DNA of 64,000 bases from Aquamicrobium sp. LC103 (GTDB lineage Bacteria; Pseudomonadota; Alphaproteobacteria; Rhizobiales; Rhizobiaceae). The notes under the pieces were generated by a model, which was not told where the DNA came from, made no database searches, and saw nothing but the letters and a program-made list of their open reading frames with translations. The position numbers and the translations under genes were made by a program. Below, piece after piece: positions 33,956 to 42,841 of the stretch. The DNA is taken from the NCBI RefSeq assembly GCF_001014615.2, contig NZ_LBCQ02000009.1:124001-188000 (forward strand), in the 5' to 3' direction. The first letter of the stretch is position 1. Every line of letters begins with the position of its first letter.

Positions 33956-35368
33956 TTAATGCCTCAGGTCGAGCAGCCGGCGCACCTTGTCCTTACCCAA
34001 ACGCGTGAATTCCGCCAGAGCCCCAGGATCGACAATCTCCACGTCCACCTTTACTCCGAGATCCTTATAGAGAGCCTGGCGCATCGCGGCCTCGAGGGCC
34101 ACTGAATCAACGTCCCGCGACTTCCTTTCGATCCGCACGATCATTTCTTCACGGCGGGCCAGCCCTTCGCCCACATAATGGACCACGCAAATATACTCGC
34201 CAGACGTATGATCGTCCTTGGTAATGGCATTCTGGCATGCGAGCGGATAGACATTGGTGCCGCGCAGCTTGACCATCTCGTCCGCCCGACCGAGGAATGT
34301 CGACAGCTTGCGCGAGACGATGCCGGACTCAGACTCCTCGCGATCGCTCATGATCATGAGGTCCCGCAGGTCGTATCTGATGATGGGCGGAACCGACCGA
34401 TGAAGGCTCGTCGCAACCAGATTGCCACGCTGCCCATAGGGCAAAGGCAGTCCCGTGTCCGTATCGACGATCTGCACATAGCATGTGTCTTCGTTGATGT
34501 GCTTGCCTTTGCGTTCACGTCCTTCAAACGCGATCAGGCCGATCTCGTGGGTTCCGTAATTGTCGTAGACCGGACAACCCCATGCTGCCTCCAGCTTCGC
34601 GCGGAAATGCCCGTCGACGTCGGGGCCGAGAAAAGAGAACATGAAGCGCGTCTTCAACTGATGGAGATCGAAGCCGTTCTCTTCCGCCACCTGAGCGAGT
34701 CGCCCGATGTATTCGCCCCGCGCGAACCACCAGTCGATGCCCCACTCGCGCGCATATTCCAGCTTGCGCATGCTGGGCGTCACGACGCCGCTGCCGGTCG
34801 TCACCGGCACACACCCCATCCAATGGAAAAGCGCATTGAAGGCGTTCCAGCCCGCATTCGCAAGCGAGTTCGTATAGGTCAGTTGCACGACGTCGCCCGG
34901 CCGCGCGCCCTGCTCGAAGTAGGCCCGCGCCATCTGGACGCCCTGAACTTCCCATGCAATCGGATCGAAAAGGGTGGGGCGCGGCATTCCAGTGGTGCCG
35001 CCGCTGGTTTGGATTTTCAGCGGCATCGTGCCAAACGCGGAGCGGTCGAAGCGATAATGGTCGCCAAAGGGGGGCGACGATTGAAGCGCCTCCTTCAGAT
35101 CATCACTGTTGAAGATCGGGATACGGTCTATGTGTTCCAGCCGCGTGACGTCTCCCCTGTCCAGACCCGCCGCGCTCCAGCGCCGCTTATAGAACGGGAC
35201 GTCCCAGGCTTCGGCCACGCGATCGAGGAAACGACGCTCCTGCAACGCATGCATCGCGTCTGCGGAAAGGCGGCCGACCGTCGTGTGGAAGTGGGGCGGT
35301 GGTGGATAATCCGCAATGAATTTGTCCCAGTCCAGCGACTTGCAGTAGTAGGGGATGCTGAAGGTCAT
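33956..35368 (-). CDS. PaaK-like aryl/acyl-CoA ligase (phenylacetate-CoA ligase family)
   Basis: A 470-residue AMP-forming ligase. The adenylate-binding signature is QTSGGTTGMPRPTLFDP near residue 125, and YDNYGTHEIGLIAFE is the motif equivalent to the aromatic-ligase YGxTE. KLRGTNVYPLACQNAI is the C-terminal hinge. PaaK-type ligases activate phenylacetate, benzoate derivatives or other aromatic acids to CoA thioesters. GGAAGATCG precedes the ATG. It lies 106 nt downstream of the ABC permease gene on the same strand, so import and activation are probably linked. Confidence 0.9.
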   Translation of the reverse strand: MTFSIPYYCKSLDWDKFIADYPPPPHFHTTVGRLSADAMHALQERRFLDRVAEAWDVPFYKRRWSAAGLDRGDVTRLEHIDRIPIFNSDDLKEALQSSPPFGDHYRFDRSAFGTMPLKIQTSGGTTGMPRPTLFDPIAWEVQGVQMARAYFEQGARPGDVVQLTYTNSLANAGWNAFNALFHWMGCVPVTTGSGVVTPSMRKLEYAREWGIDWWFARGEYIGRLAQVAEENGFDLHQLKTRFMFSFLGPDVDGHFRAKLEAAWGCPVYDNYGTHEIGLIAFEGRERKGKHINEDTCYVQIVDTDTGLPLPYGQRGNLVATSLHRSVPPIIRYDLRDLMIMSDREESESGIVSRKLSTFLGRADEMVKLRGTNVYPLACQNAITKDDHTSGEYICVVHYVGEGLARREEMIVRIERKSRDVDSVALEAAMRQALYKDLGVKVDVEIVDPGALAEFTRLGKDKVRRLLDLRH

Positions 35369-35474
35369 CGATCTTCCAGTTGATTTTTCGGTGGGCGACC
35401 AACACCCTCCTCAAAAGACTTTCTTTCGGCATAAAACGTCCGAAAGGACTAAGGCTGAAATGACGAGCGCCACA

Positions 35475-37202
35475 TCAACCGCGCGATGAAGCTCGGCCGA
35501 TCCACACCTGCACGGGAACGACCACGCACAGCAGCGCTACGACGAGCAGCATCGACAGCGCCGCTGCGCCAGGAAGGTCAGGTACGTCCCAAAGAGTCCA
35601 CGTTACCGTCGAGATAACCATGTTGCGATTGGTCATGAGAAGCAGCGGAATGGTGAGATCTCGGGCACTGTGCGCCAGCACCCATACCCATCCGTTCAGC
35701 ACCTGCGGCCAGACGAGGGGGATCACGATGCGCAGGAGCGTCGTCCACCAGCCCGCCCCGCTTACCATCGCCGCATCGGACAGCTCCCTGTGCAACTGGA
35801 CGAATGCGCTCGACATGGTTCGCGTCGCGAACGCCAAGTATATGGTGATGTGTCCGACGATGAGGATGGCTACCGACCCATAAAGAGGCGTCCGCAAGTA
35901 GAGAAGAAGTATGGCCATCGCCATGACGATGGGCGGGATGGCCATCGGCGAGAACGAGAGCATGTCGAGCGCGCGTGACATCCAGCCGGTTCCGCGGGCG
36001 GAGAGCCATGCGACGATACAGGCGAGCGCCATCGTGGCCAGGCTGCTGGCCAGCACAAGCACTACCGTGTTGACGATCGCCTCCTGCACAGCCGTCCTGC
36101 CGATCACCTGCGTGTAGGTCGACAGAGAAAAGCGAGACAAGGCGGCAACGGAGGGGGGCTCGTAGAAACTCAGAAAGCTCGTCCAGGCCAGGATCAGCAG
36201 CGGCATGACCATAATGAACATCAGCAAGAACGCACTCGCCGCTGCCGGCCACCTCCATGAGCCGAGTCGCGCCATTCGAGGTCGGAACGCCTTGCCAGTG
36301 ACCACCTTGTATCTTTCGCCCGCGCCGACGACCCTGAAGTAGAGCAGCATCAGCATCAACGCGATCGCCAGCAGGAGAATGCCGAAGGCTGCGGACAGGC
36401 CATAATTAGGCACGCCGACATCCGGTGACGACAGCAGGTAAATGCGTGTGCTCAGCACCGGGATTCGAGCTGTCAGGCCGACGATGAGAGGAAGCTCGAA
36501 TGTTTGCACCACAGCGATGAAGACATAGATCGCTACCGATAACAGGCCCGGCATCAGCAACGGTATGAGGATGCGGCGCGTGACCGACATCCGCGTTCCG
36601 CCATGCACATAGCCGGCGCTTTCCAATTGGCTGTCCATATTGCGGAACAGTCCGCCGATCATGACGAAGGCCGTAGGTGTCACACTGACGCCCGTTATGA
36701 AAACCAGCGCCCACATCGAATAGATGGTGAGCGGTCCGGGCTTGCCGGCGAATTGGGTCCAGATGCCGTTGAGCACACCGCTGCCGGGGTTCAGGAGCAG
36801 TATCCATCCGAACCCCAGGATGATCGGTGGCACTGCCATCCAGGTGAACATCGCCACCCGTATCGCGATGCGTCCCGGCATATCGGTGCGTTCCACGAGC
36901 CAGGCCAGCCAGATCGCGAAGAGAAGGCCAAGCGCGATGCTGCCGGATGCGTAGATCGCGGTGTTGAGCAGCAGCGAGGGGACTTCCGGATCGCTGAGGA
37001 TCTGGACGAAATTCTGGCCGGTAAAGGTCCAACTGTCGAACGGAAAACTGTCCGGCGGAAGAAATGCGGTGCGCAGCAGGATCAACAACGGGCCGATGAT
37101 CAAGGCAGCCAGCCCGACGAGCGCCAGTGCCTGCGGCAGCGTTGACGGACCTGTTCGAAGCGCCGGTCGTCGGCCGATGCCTTGTTCGCGCAACTCGGTC
37201 AT
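35475..37202 (-). CDS. ABC transporter permease, ferric/spermidine type, two fused permease halves
   Basis: A 575-residue membrane protein with about 12 transmembrane segments in two homologous halves, as in FbpB/AfuB. EAA-like cytoplasmic loops occur in both halves, at ESAGYVHGGTRMSVTRRILI and DAAMVSGAGWWTTLLRIVIP. The family transports ferric ions, thiamine, phosphonates or organic acids. The start overlaps the ATPase gene stop as ATGA. With the ATPase and the binding protein it forms a complete importer. Confidence 0.92.
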   Translation of the reverse strand: MTELREQGIGRRPALRTGPSTLPQALALVGLAALIIGPLLILLRTAFLPPDSFPFDSWTFTGQNFVQILSDPEVPSLLLNTAIYASGSIALGLLFAIWLAWLVERTDMPGRIAIRVAMFTWMAVPPIILGFGWILLLNPGSGVLNGIWTQFAGKPGPLTIYSMWALVFITGVSVTPTAFVMIGGLFRNMDSQLESAGYVHGGTRMSVTRRILIPLLMPGLLSVAIYVFIAVVQTFELPLIVGLTARIPVLSTRIYLLSSPDVGVPNYGLSAAFGILLLAIALMLMLLYFRVVGAGERYKVVTGKAFRPRMARLGSWRWPAAASAFLLMFIMVMPLLILAWTSFLSFYEPPSVAALSRFSLSTYTQVIGRTAVQEAIVNTVVLVLASSLATMALACIVAWLSARGTGWMSRALDMLSFSPMAIPPIVMAMAILLLYLRTPLYGSVAILIVGHITIYLAFATRTMSSAFVQLHRELSDAAMVSGAGWWTTLLRIVIPLVWPQVLNGWVWVLAHSARDLTIPLLLMTNRNMVISTVTWTLWDVPDLPGAAALSMLLVVALLCVVVPVQVWIGRASSRG

Positions 37203-38308
37203 ACCCGATCCCGCGCCACGACGACGCAGCGCTGGTAAGGAATACTCAGACTGATCCTGCTGCCTACGGATATCGTGTCATAAGGACCGGCTACAATCCG
37301 CAGGATAACGCCGGCAATGGCCACATCGAGCTCGACATGGTCGCCGAGGAAGCTACGCGACACCACGTGCCCCTCGAATCGGTTCTCGGCGTCGACACCG
37401 CCCAGGACGAATGCCTGCGGTCGAATGATGCATAGGACCTCGTCGCCGAGCGAAACGTTGGGATTCGCGACCGCCACGAGCTCGCCCATGGGAGCTGCCA
37501 ACCGCTGAAGTGTCCTGCCGTTGCTCGTTTCCGTTCCGGTGACTTTCACCTCGACCGTATTGCTGCGGCCGATGAAGTTCGCGACGAACGCATTGCGCGG
37601 CGAGAAATAGATCTGTTCGGGCTGTCCGATCTGCATGATCCGACCCTGATCGATGATCGCGATACGGTCGGCCATGCCCATGGCTTCCACCTGATCATGG
37701 GTGACGAAGATCGTCGTGATGCCAAGCTCCTTTACCATCGCCCGCAGTTCCTCGCGCATCGCGTCGCGCAGGCGTGCGTCGAGATTACTGAGCGGTTCGT
37801 CGAGAAGCAGCAACCGAGGTTCGTGAACGATGGCGCGCGCGATTGCGACACGCTGCTGCTGTCCTCCGCTCAGATGCGGTGCCGGCCGGTTCGCGAAAGC
37901 TGCGAGCTTTACCCGCTCGAGCGCCGCCATGACTCGCCGCCTCAGTTCCTCCCCCGAGGCGCGCTTGCGCCCGTGCCTCAGCGGGAAAGCGACGTTGTCG
38001 AAGACCGTCATATGCGGCCAGATGGCATAGGACTGGAAGACCATGCCGAGATGACGCTGGGCGGCCGGTATGAACTGGCCGGCCACCGCATCAAACACGG
38101 TCTTGTCGCCGATGACGATGTCTCCGCTGGTCGGCATCTCGAGACCAGCGATCGACTGCAAAATGGTGGTCTTGCCGCAGCCGCTCGGGCCGAGTAACGC
38201 AAAGAACTCTCCTTGCTCGACCTTGAGATCGACGCCTCGCAGCGCATCGACGGGTTGTGCCCCGCCGCGCGCCGGATAGACCTTCGTCAGGTTTTTGATC
38301 GATAGCAT
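37199..38308 (-). CDS. ABC transporter ATPase, PotA/FbpC type
   Basis: A 369-residue ATPase. The N-terminal nucleotide-binding domain has GPSGCGKTTILQS, LSGGQQQRVAIARAIV, LLLLDEPLSNLDARLRD and VTHDQVEAMGMADR. A C-terminal TOBE domain from about residue 285 includes CIIRPQAFVLG. It powers the fused permease at 35475-37202. It is encoded 53 nt after the binding-protein gene. Confidence 0.93.
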   Translation of the reverse strand: MLSIKNLTKVYPARGGAQPVDALRGVDLKVEQGEFFALLGPSGCGKTTILQSIAGLEMPTSGDIVIGDKTVFDAVAGQFIPAAQRHLGMVFQSYAIWPHMTVFDNVAFPLRHGRKRASGEELRRRVMAALERVKLAAFANRPAPHLSGGQQQRVAIARAIVHEPRLLLLDEPLSNLDARLRDAMREELRAMVKELGITTIFVTHDQVEAMGMADRIAIIDQGRIMQIGQPEQIYFSPRNAFVANFIGRSNTVEVKVTGTETSNGRTLQRLAAPMGELVAVANPNVSLGDEVLCIIRPQAFVLGGVDAENRFEGHVVSRSFLGDHVELDVAIAGVILRIVAGPYDTISVGSRISLSIPYQRCVVVARDRV

Positions 38309-38361
38309 GGCTTATAGGGAGCGGCTGTCTTTGCCGGCCTGCGCAACTGCGAACGCGCCGG

Positions 38362-39429
38362 TCAATTGCCGGCACCAGTCAGCAGTTTCGTCAGCTCGGC
38401 GCGGAGCTTTTCCTGCGCCTTAATCTCGCTCATCGAGACGGGCATCGCGATCTTTGCGCCCGCTTTGGCCTGAGCGTCGGAAACGAGTTGGGCGATCTCC
38501 GAGCCTTCGTTGCTGAGGCGTGGTATGGCTTCGAACTGCTCCGCGACCTTATAACCTTCACTGGCAAGCCAGGCGGTGAAGAGCTTTGCGGCATTGGGAT
38601 GCGGCGCATTCTCTGGCACGTAGATATAGCCTTGATAGACCATGATATAGTCGTCGAAGAGCTTGAAACCGACCGGCTGTCCCTTTTTTTCGGCAGCGAC
38701 AGCGGCATGGTAGGTGATGATGCCGAGCGGCGCTTGGCCCACGGACAATGCCTGCATCACGACCGGGCTGCCCCGCTGCAAGATCGGCATGTTTTCAACC
38801 AGCTGTTTCGCATAGTCGAGCATGGCGTCCTGGCCGATGACATAGGCAATCGTCGGCAAAGGATTGAGAAAAAAGGCGTTGAGCGCGAGCTTTCCATTCC
38901 ACTTGGCATCCGCCAGTTGCATCGTCGTCGTCGGCACTTCTTCAGCTTTGATGAGGTTCGTATTCCATCCGACGCCATAGACAGCATCCAAGAGATTGAA
39001 TGTCGTGCCGCGCAGGTCGGGGATGACCTCATCGACAGCTTTTGCGAGTTCGGGCAGTTCCTTGCCGAACACCTCGACCCAAGGATAGGGCTTCAGAAGA
39101 TCTCGGCTCCGCAACGCCTCCACGTCCTCCGCGCTTCCAAGGCCAACGAGGTCGACCGAGCCCGCGCCGCCACTCGCCTCGGTGATGATGCGGGCATTCG
39201 TCTGCGGAGCTCCCTGCGGCGTCCACTCGAGCTTCACCGAGAGGCCAAACCGTTCGTTGAAGGCCTTTTCGAGCGCCGCATGCGTTTCCGGAGCGCTGGG
39301 ATTTGTGATCCGGACGATGACGCTGCCTTCCTCCCGAGCCTTTTCGAGTACAGCCTGAAAGTCGTCGGCGGCACACGCGCCGAAGGGCACCAGGGTAAAA
39401 ATGCATGCAGCTAGAAATCGGTTCATCAT
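38362..39429 (-). CDS. ABC substrate-binding protein, ferric/organic-acid type (family 1-like)
   Basis: A 355-residue periplasmic binding protein with a signal peptide (MMNRFLAACIFTLVPFGACA), then an AfuA/FbpA- or PotD-like fold: VIVRITNPSAPETHAALEKA at the start of the mature part and AVYGVGWNTNLIKAEEVPT in the middle. GGAGG lies before two adjacent ATG codons (39429 and 39426). It is the first gene of a transporter set whose other genes follow directly. The ligand is not predictable; the adjacent CoA ligase suggests a carboxylate. Confidence 0.88.
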   Translation of the reverse strand: MMNRFLAACIFTLVPFGACAADDFQAVLEKAREEGSVIVRITNPSAPETHAALEKAFNERFGLSVKLEWTPQGAPQTNARIITEASGGAGSVDLVGLGSAEDVEALRSRDLLKPYPWVEVFGKELPELAKAVDEVIPDLRGTTFNLLDAVYGVGWNTNLIKAEEVPTTTMQLADAKWNGKLALNAFFLNPLPTIAYVIGQDAMLDYAKQLVENMPILQRGSPVVMQALSVGQAPLGIITYHAAVAAEKKGQPVGFKLFDDYIMVYQGYIYVPENAPHPNAAKLFTAWLASEGYKVAEQFEAIPRLSNEGSEIAQLVSDAQAKAGAKIAMPVSMSEIKAQEKLRAELTKLLTGAGN

Positions 39430-39717
39430 TGGTCCTCCCGAGACCGGCCAGCATGGTTCGTCTCGCTGCACGCACATCGTCCGAACGGACAATTCGAGCG
39501 CGGTATAGGCGGGATAGCCAATGTTAAACGTGTTCGCTGCGGTCGTCCGCTTCCAGAACGTGGCAAATTTGCCTCTCAAAGCCTCGTTGTCCACCCAATG
39601 CTGCCGAGCGGAAAGCGGAATACATCTACACCGCACCTGCCACGCATACATCCTTGAAAGAAGAGGACATCCGCGCTATCTGATGCGTGATGATTGATGT
39701 GCTTCTGAGGGCATACA
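39430..39717. promoter_or_regulatory. Divergent intergenic region, ABC operon and vapBC
   Basis: 288 nt separate the divergent starts of the binding-protein gene and vapB. Both promoters must be here. The sequence TGATGCGTGATGATTGATG near 39681 repeats TGATG and lies just upstream of vapB, where VapBC complexes usually bind; this operator is a guess. Confidence 0.35.
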
Positions 39718-39945
39718 ATGAGAACGACCCTGGCGATTGATGATGATGTTTTGATTGCGGCCAAAGCCATGGCCCGTCAGCAGGATCGAAGTCTCGGGGA
39801 TGTAATCTCCGAGTTGGCGCGGCGGGCTTTGCGTCGACCGCAGATCGGTGGCGAGCGCAACGGCATTCCGTTGCTGTCCCCACATCCCGATAGTGCGCCG
39901 GTCACATTGGAAATCGTCAATGAATTGCGCGATGAACTTCCGTGA
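39718..39945 (+). CDS. VapB-like antitoxin
   Basis: A 75-residue protein starting MRTTLAIDDDVLIAAKAMAR, a ribbon-helix-helix DNA-binding region (residues 1-42), followed by a flexible toxin-binding tail. It would neutralise the PIN-domain RNase encoded next and repress its own operon. The stop overlaps the toxin start as GTGA, a coupling typical of toxin-antitoxin pairs. GAGGG precedes the ATG. Confidence 0.87.
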   Translation: MRTTLAIDDDVLIAAKAMARQQDRSLGDVISELARRALRRPQIGGERNGIPLLSPHPDSAPVTLEIVNELRDELP

Positions 39946-40379
39946 CCTATCTGCTTGACGTCAATGTGCTGATCGCGCTGATGGATCCGGCCCATATTGC
40001 CCACGATGACGCCCATCGCTGGTTCGAATCGACGGGGCAAACGTCTTGGGCAACCTGTCCTATTACCGAGAATGGAGTCATGCGGATTGTCGGCAATCCA
40101 AAATACCCAAACTCTCCTGGCGCCCCTGCCCTCGTTGCAAACATCGTCAGCAGATTGCGGGCGCTTCCGGGACACCGGTTTTGGTCCGATGATGTGAGCC
40201 TCGCCGGCTCCAAGGACGTTGATCCTGCAAGGATCCTAACCTCTGCGCAGGTGACCGATACTTATCTGCTTGCGCTTGCCAAATGTCACGGAGGCCAACT
40301 CGCAACCTTTGACCGCAAATTATCGTCCGCAGCGATAAAGGACGGTAAGGCCGTGCTCCATCTGATCCCAAGCAGATAA
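39942..40379 (+). CDS. VapC-like PIN-domain toxin
   Basis: A 145-residue PIN-domain ribonuclease with a GTG start. The four acidic residues expected for Mg2+ binding are visible: Asp in YLLDVNVLIALMD, Glu in PITENGVMRIV, Asp in TDTYLLALA and Asp in QLATFDRKL. Family toxins cleave tRNA or rRNA. The subgroup with VGNPKYPN is chromosomal in many proteobacteria. Its coupling to vapB makes a complete type II module. Confidence 0.9.
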   Translation: MTYLLDVNVLIALMDPAHIAHDDAHRWFESTGQTSWATCPITENGVMRIVGNPKYPNSPGAPALVANIVSRLRALPGHRFWSDDVSLAGSKDVDPARILTSAQVTDTYLLALAKCHGGQLATFDRKLSSAAIKDGKAVLHLIPSR

Positions 40380-40597
40380 TCTCCCGACGCGATACACTCA
40401 AGAGGGCACCGTAGAGTTAACCGAAGAGTGGGAATTTCTGCGATCAAGAGTGCCATATTGTGCTTTAGAGGGTTGCGCGGCAAGGAATCGATCGCTGGCG
40501 GTGCCACCGCTTTTGGTAGGCCGCCATGTCGCGGGACCGCTGATTCTTCGGAGTACTTCCTGTGACTTTGATCGTTATTTGGCACTGATTATCAGCG
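40380..40597. other. Gap between vapC and the chimeric pseudogene
   Basis: 218 nt with no recognisable gene. GATTATCAGCGCTAAGTGGCACC at 40587-40609 runs into the stop of the AAA-ATPase remnant and may be the decayed end of the insertion element that ATPase came from. Confidence 0.3.
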
Positions 40598-40798
40598 CTA
40601 AGTGGCACCGATCACAAGGATGGATCGCGCCGCTTCCACCACCTCATCGGCGATCGCCTTGAGCCCGTTGATGCGCAAGATGCGCTCGATCTGGACGAAC
40701 AGCCGAAGAACGAGGCGGAAGTTGCCACCGGTGATCCGGACGATCGTGGCGACGGCCTGGGTGTCCGTGAGCCCGACGAGGATGGTCCCGGGGTCGCC
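40598..40798 (-). pseudogene. C-terminal fragment of a transposon-associated AAA ATPase
   Basis: The minus strand encodes LTDTQAVATIVRITGGNFRL, then FVQIERILRINGLKAI and VVEAARSILVIGAT before the stop. This pattern is the C-terminus of the TnsC/TniB/IstB-like AAA ATPases that accompany DDE transposases. The ATPase core is missing; upstream the frame continues directly into methyltransferase sequence, so the fragment has been joined to another gene. Recognition is from memory of the family pattern. Confidence 0.6.
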
Positions 40799-41225
40799 GA
40801 TGTCGATCACCGAACCGACACCCGAGAGGTCCATCTCGCGGGCCAGATGCCGGCCGAAGATCACCCCGCCCGGCGCGAGCTTGCGGCTGAAAGCCGCCGC
40901 GGCCTCGGCAAAGTCGTGCAGCGCAGCCAGCCGGTTCTGCCGCAGCGACTCCGCGGTCAGCAGGTCAGCCCCCCATAGCTCGCGCAGGAGCGTATGATCG
41001 CCGCCACGATAGGCCGGCTTCGACGCGTCGAGGAGACCGATGCTGGCGAGCGCTCAGAGGAGCCGCAACAGGTGATCTGGCTCGACCTTGAGCGGGGCGC
41101 AAGGCTGTCGGCGGTCAGCGTGCCGCCACCGATCCGGGCGAAGATGCCAAGGTCGAGCCCGGCGCGAAGCGCCAAGGTGGGGACACCGCAACGATCAGTT
41201 TGTCGATCCGATCAGAAACCACCAT
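40799..41225 (-). pseudogene. Decayed O-methyltransferase-like gene, 5' part
   Basis: From an ATG at 41225 the minus strand reads MVVSDRIDKLIVA, shifts frame to ALRAGLDLGIFARIGGGTLT, shifts again to PLKVEPDHLLRLL, meets an in-frame TGA, then continues ALASIGLLDASKPAYRGGDH and VIFGRHLAREMDLSGVGSVI. These are the dimerisation and substrate regions and motif I start of SAM-dependent O-methyltransferases. The glycine-rich loop is interrupted by the junction to the AAA-ATPase fragment. At least two frameshifts and one nonsense codon make it nonfunctional. Confidence 0.7.
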
Positions 41226-41311
41226 GTTACATCCCCTTCCACGATCCAGGCCTCGCTGCGTTGCACCGGATGACGGCCGTTCGCGATGCCGCCGGAACGG
41301 CCGTTCGAAAA

Positions 41312-41758
41312 TCAGTCCGCGTCGAGACTGATGCGATAGTCATTGGGAGCAGGGTCTCCCTTCCCCGTTTCCAGCAGCGCCTTGAGGCTCATCAGGTAGG
41401 TCGCCCATTTGGTGCTGCAGTGGTGCATGAACTCGACCGGTTCAGTCCATCCCTGGTGCTTGAAGAGAACGGTCGTTCCCTCACCTTGGGGTTTGAGGTC
41501 CCAAATAACCTTGGTGCCGATCCATTCCTTCGGACCGTCCACGACTTGCCAGACGACGCGCCTGCCGGGATCGAGCTCGAGCACCTTCATGTCGAAGAAG
41601 CCGAGGTCACCGAACTGGAAGTGGATCACACCGCCGATTTCCGGCGTGCCGGACGTGTCGTCCGTCCACCATGCGCTGAGGCGGTTGATCTGGGTGACCG
41701 CCTCGAACACGCCCTGCGGAGAGGCGCCGATGCCCATGCGGTGTAGAATGTCTACCAT
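41312..41758 (-). CDS. SRPBCC-domain protein (AHSA1/CalC-like), gene 1
   Basis: A 148-residue START/Bet-v1-fold protein. ILHRMGIGASPQGVFEAVTQ begins the domain; QFGDLGFFDMKVLELDPGRR and the C-terminal KWATYLMSLKALLETGKGDP follow. The fold encloses a hydrophobic cavity for small ligands. AAGGAA lies before the ATG at 41758; the longer reading to 42142 is not supported. It is one of two SRPBCC genes flanking a GFA-family gene. Confidence 0.82.
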   Translation of the reverse strand: MVDILHRMGIGASPQGVFEAVTQINRLSAWWTDDTSGTPEIGGVIHFQFGDLGFFDMKVLELDPGRRVVWQVVDGPKEWIGTKVIWDLKPQGEGTTVLFKHQGWTEPVEFMHHCSTKWATYLMSLKALLETGKGDPAPNDYRISLDAD

Positions 41759-41924
41759 TGGAAAGTTCCTTTCTAAGTTGGAGGCCGCCCGGGGTGAAGA
41801 AGTCAATTTTCGGGGCGAGGACGCGACGTTGGTCTGGCCCGCGTAAAGATTTGCCGCAGCCGCCGGACCATTCGGACGCCGTGGACCGGAGCGCGTCCGG
41901 ATTTGCACCGTCACTTTGACCGAG

Positions 41925-42338
41925 CTAGCCGGGCATACGCTCGAACTTCGGCAGCGCCGGATCCATCGTGTCCCAGGCGTTGGCGCGCATGCCATAAGTG
42001 ACGACTTGCGGTTCAAACTGGCCGGGATCGTCCAGACTGCCCGCGTGAACGGCGATGAGGTCGGGCATCGCCGTAAACGTGAGATAGATCGGCGTTCCAC
42101 ATGCCGGACAGAAGGCATGTACCTTGTCATTGCCGCTGTCACCCGCGACGCGCCAGGTCTTCGCTTCGCCCGTGATCTTCATCTCCGCCCGTTGCGCGAA
42201 GGTCAGGTAAGAGCCGTGCCCGGTCCCGCTTCGCGTTTGGCAATCGCGGCACTGGCAATGGTTCTGGAAGACGGGATCGCTGTTCGTGGCATAGCGCACT
42301 GCGCCACACGCACAGCCGCCTGCATACGACTTTGCCAT
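41925..42338 (-). CDS. GFA-family protein (glutathione-dependent formaldehyde-activating enzyme-like, CENP-V fold)
   Basis: A 137-residue zinc protein. Cysteines expected to bind zinc are in GGCACGAVRY, HCQCRDCQTRSGTGHG and FCPACGTPIY. The family is named for Gfa of methylotrophs, but most members have no known reaction. AGGAG stands 6 nt before the ATG. It lies between two SRPBCC genes in the same direction, a common arrangement in alphaproteobacteria. Confidence 0.88.
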   Translation of the reverse strand: MAKSYAGGCACGAVRYATNSDPVFQNHCQCRDCQTRSGTGHGSYLTFAQRAEMKITGEAKTWRVAGDSGNDKVHAFCPACGTPIYLTFTAMPDLIAVHAGSLDDPGQFEPQVVTYGMRANAWDTMDPALPKFERMPG

Positions 42339-42376
42339 TGCTCTTCTCCTGATTGTATTGTCCCGAACGGGACGGA

Positions 42377-42841
42377 TTAGGCCACTTTCGGCTTCGGAGA
42401 CTGGTCAATGCCGGAGCCCGTCTCCAGGAAGGACTTCAGGCTGGAAAGCACGAGCGGCCAGCCTTTGCTGATGCCCTTCGCCATCCCGCTGCCAGCTTCG
42501 AGATCGTCATGGGTGACCGTCAGCTTGACCATCTCCTCGTATTCCTCGATCTCGAAGGTAACGCGGCTGTGGCTCGCCGGATCGGCTGCCTTCGAGGCGG
42601 CCGCCCATGTGACGACGAGGCGGGTCGGCCGCGAGACCTCGACCACCTTGCCGACGAGCTCGACGGTCCGCTCTTCATTGGCGCGTACGTGCTGCCATTG
42701 CGAACCGGGCTTCCAGTCCGAAACGTTCTCGTGGCCCCAGTATCGTCGTGCGATGTCGGGTTTGGTGATGGCCTCGAAGACCTTTTCAGGTGTCGAAGCT
42801 ATATAAGTCACATAGACAAAGCTGGTCGTTTCTCTGGTCAT
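42377..42841 (-). CDS. SRPBCC-domain protein (AHSA1-like), gene 2
   Basis: A 154-residue START-fold protein: TTSFVYVTYIASTPEKVFEA at the N-terminus, then PDIARRYWGHENVSDWKPGS and the C-terminal KGWPLVLSSLKSFLETGSG. The ATG at 42841 follows GGAGAG. Upstream, 42844-42948 encodes a short in-frame tail KLEKERDAIERWMRKF and LHDLKKELEGE ending in TGA. This could be the last part of a lost upstream gene, possibly an ArsR-type regulator as often found before SRPBCC genes; that identity is a guess. Confidence 0.83.
   Translation of the reverse strand: MTRETTSFVYVTYIASTPEKVFEAITKPDIARRYWGHENVSDWKPGSQWQHVRANEERTVELVGKVVEVSRPTRLVVTWAAASKAADPASHSRVTFEIEEYEEMVKLTVTHDDLEAGSGMAKGISKGWPLVLSSLKSFLETGSGIDQSPKPKVA

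Noticed and set aside
39430-39651. N-terminal extension of the ABC binding protein to 39651
   Set aside because: It would place 74 residues before the signal peptide; GGAGG in front of the ATG pair at 39426-39429 sets the start.
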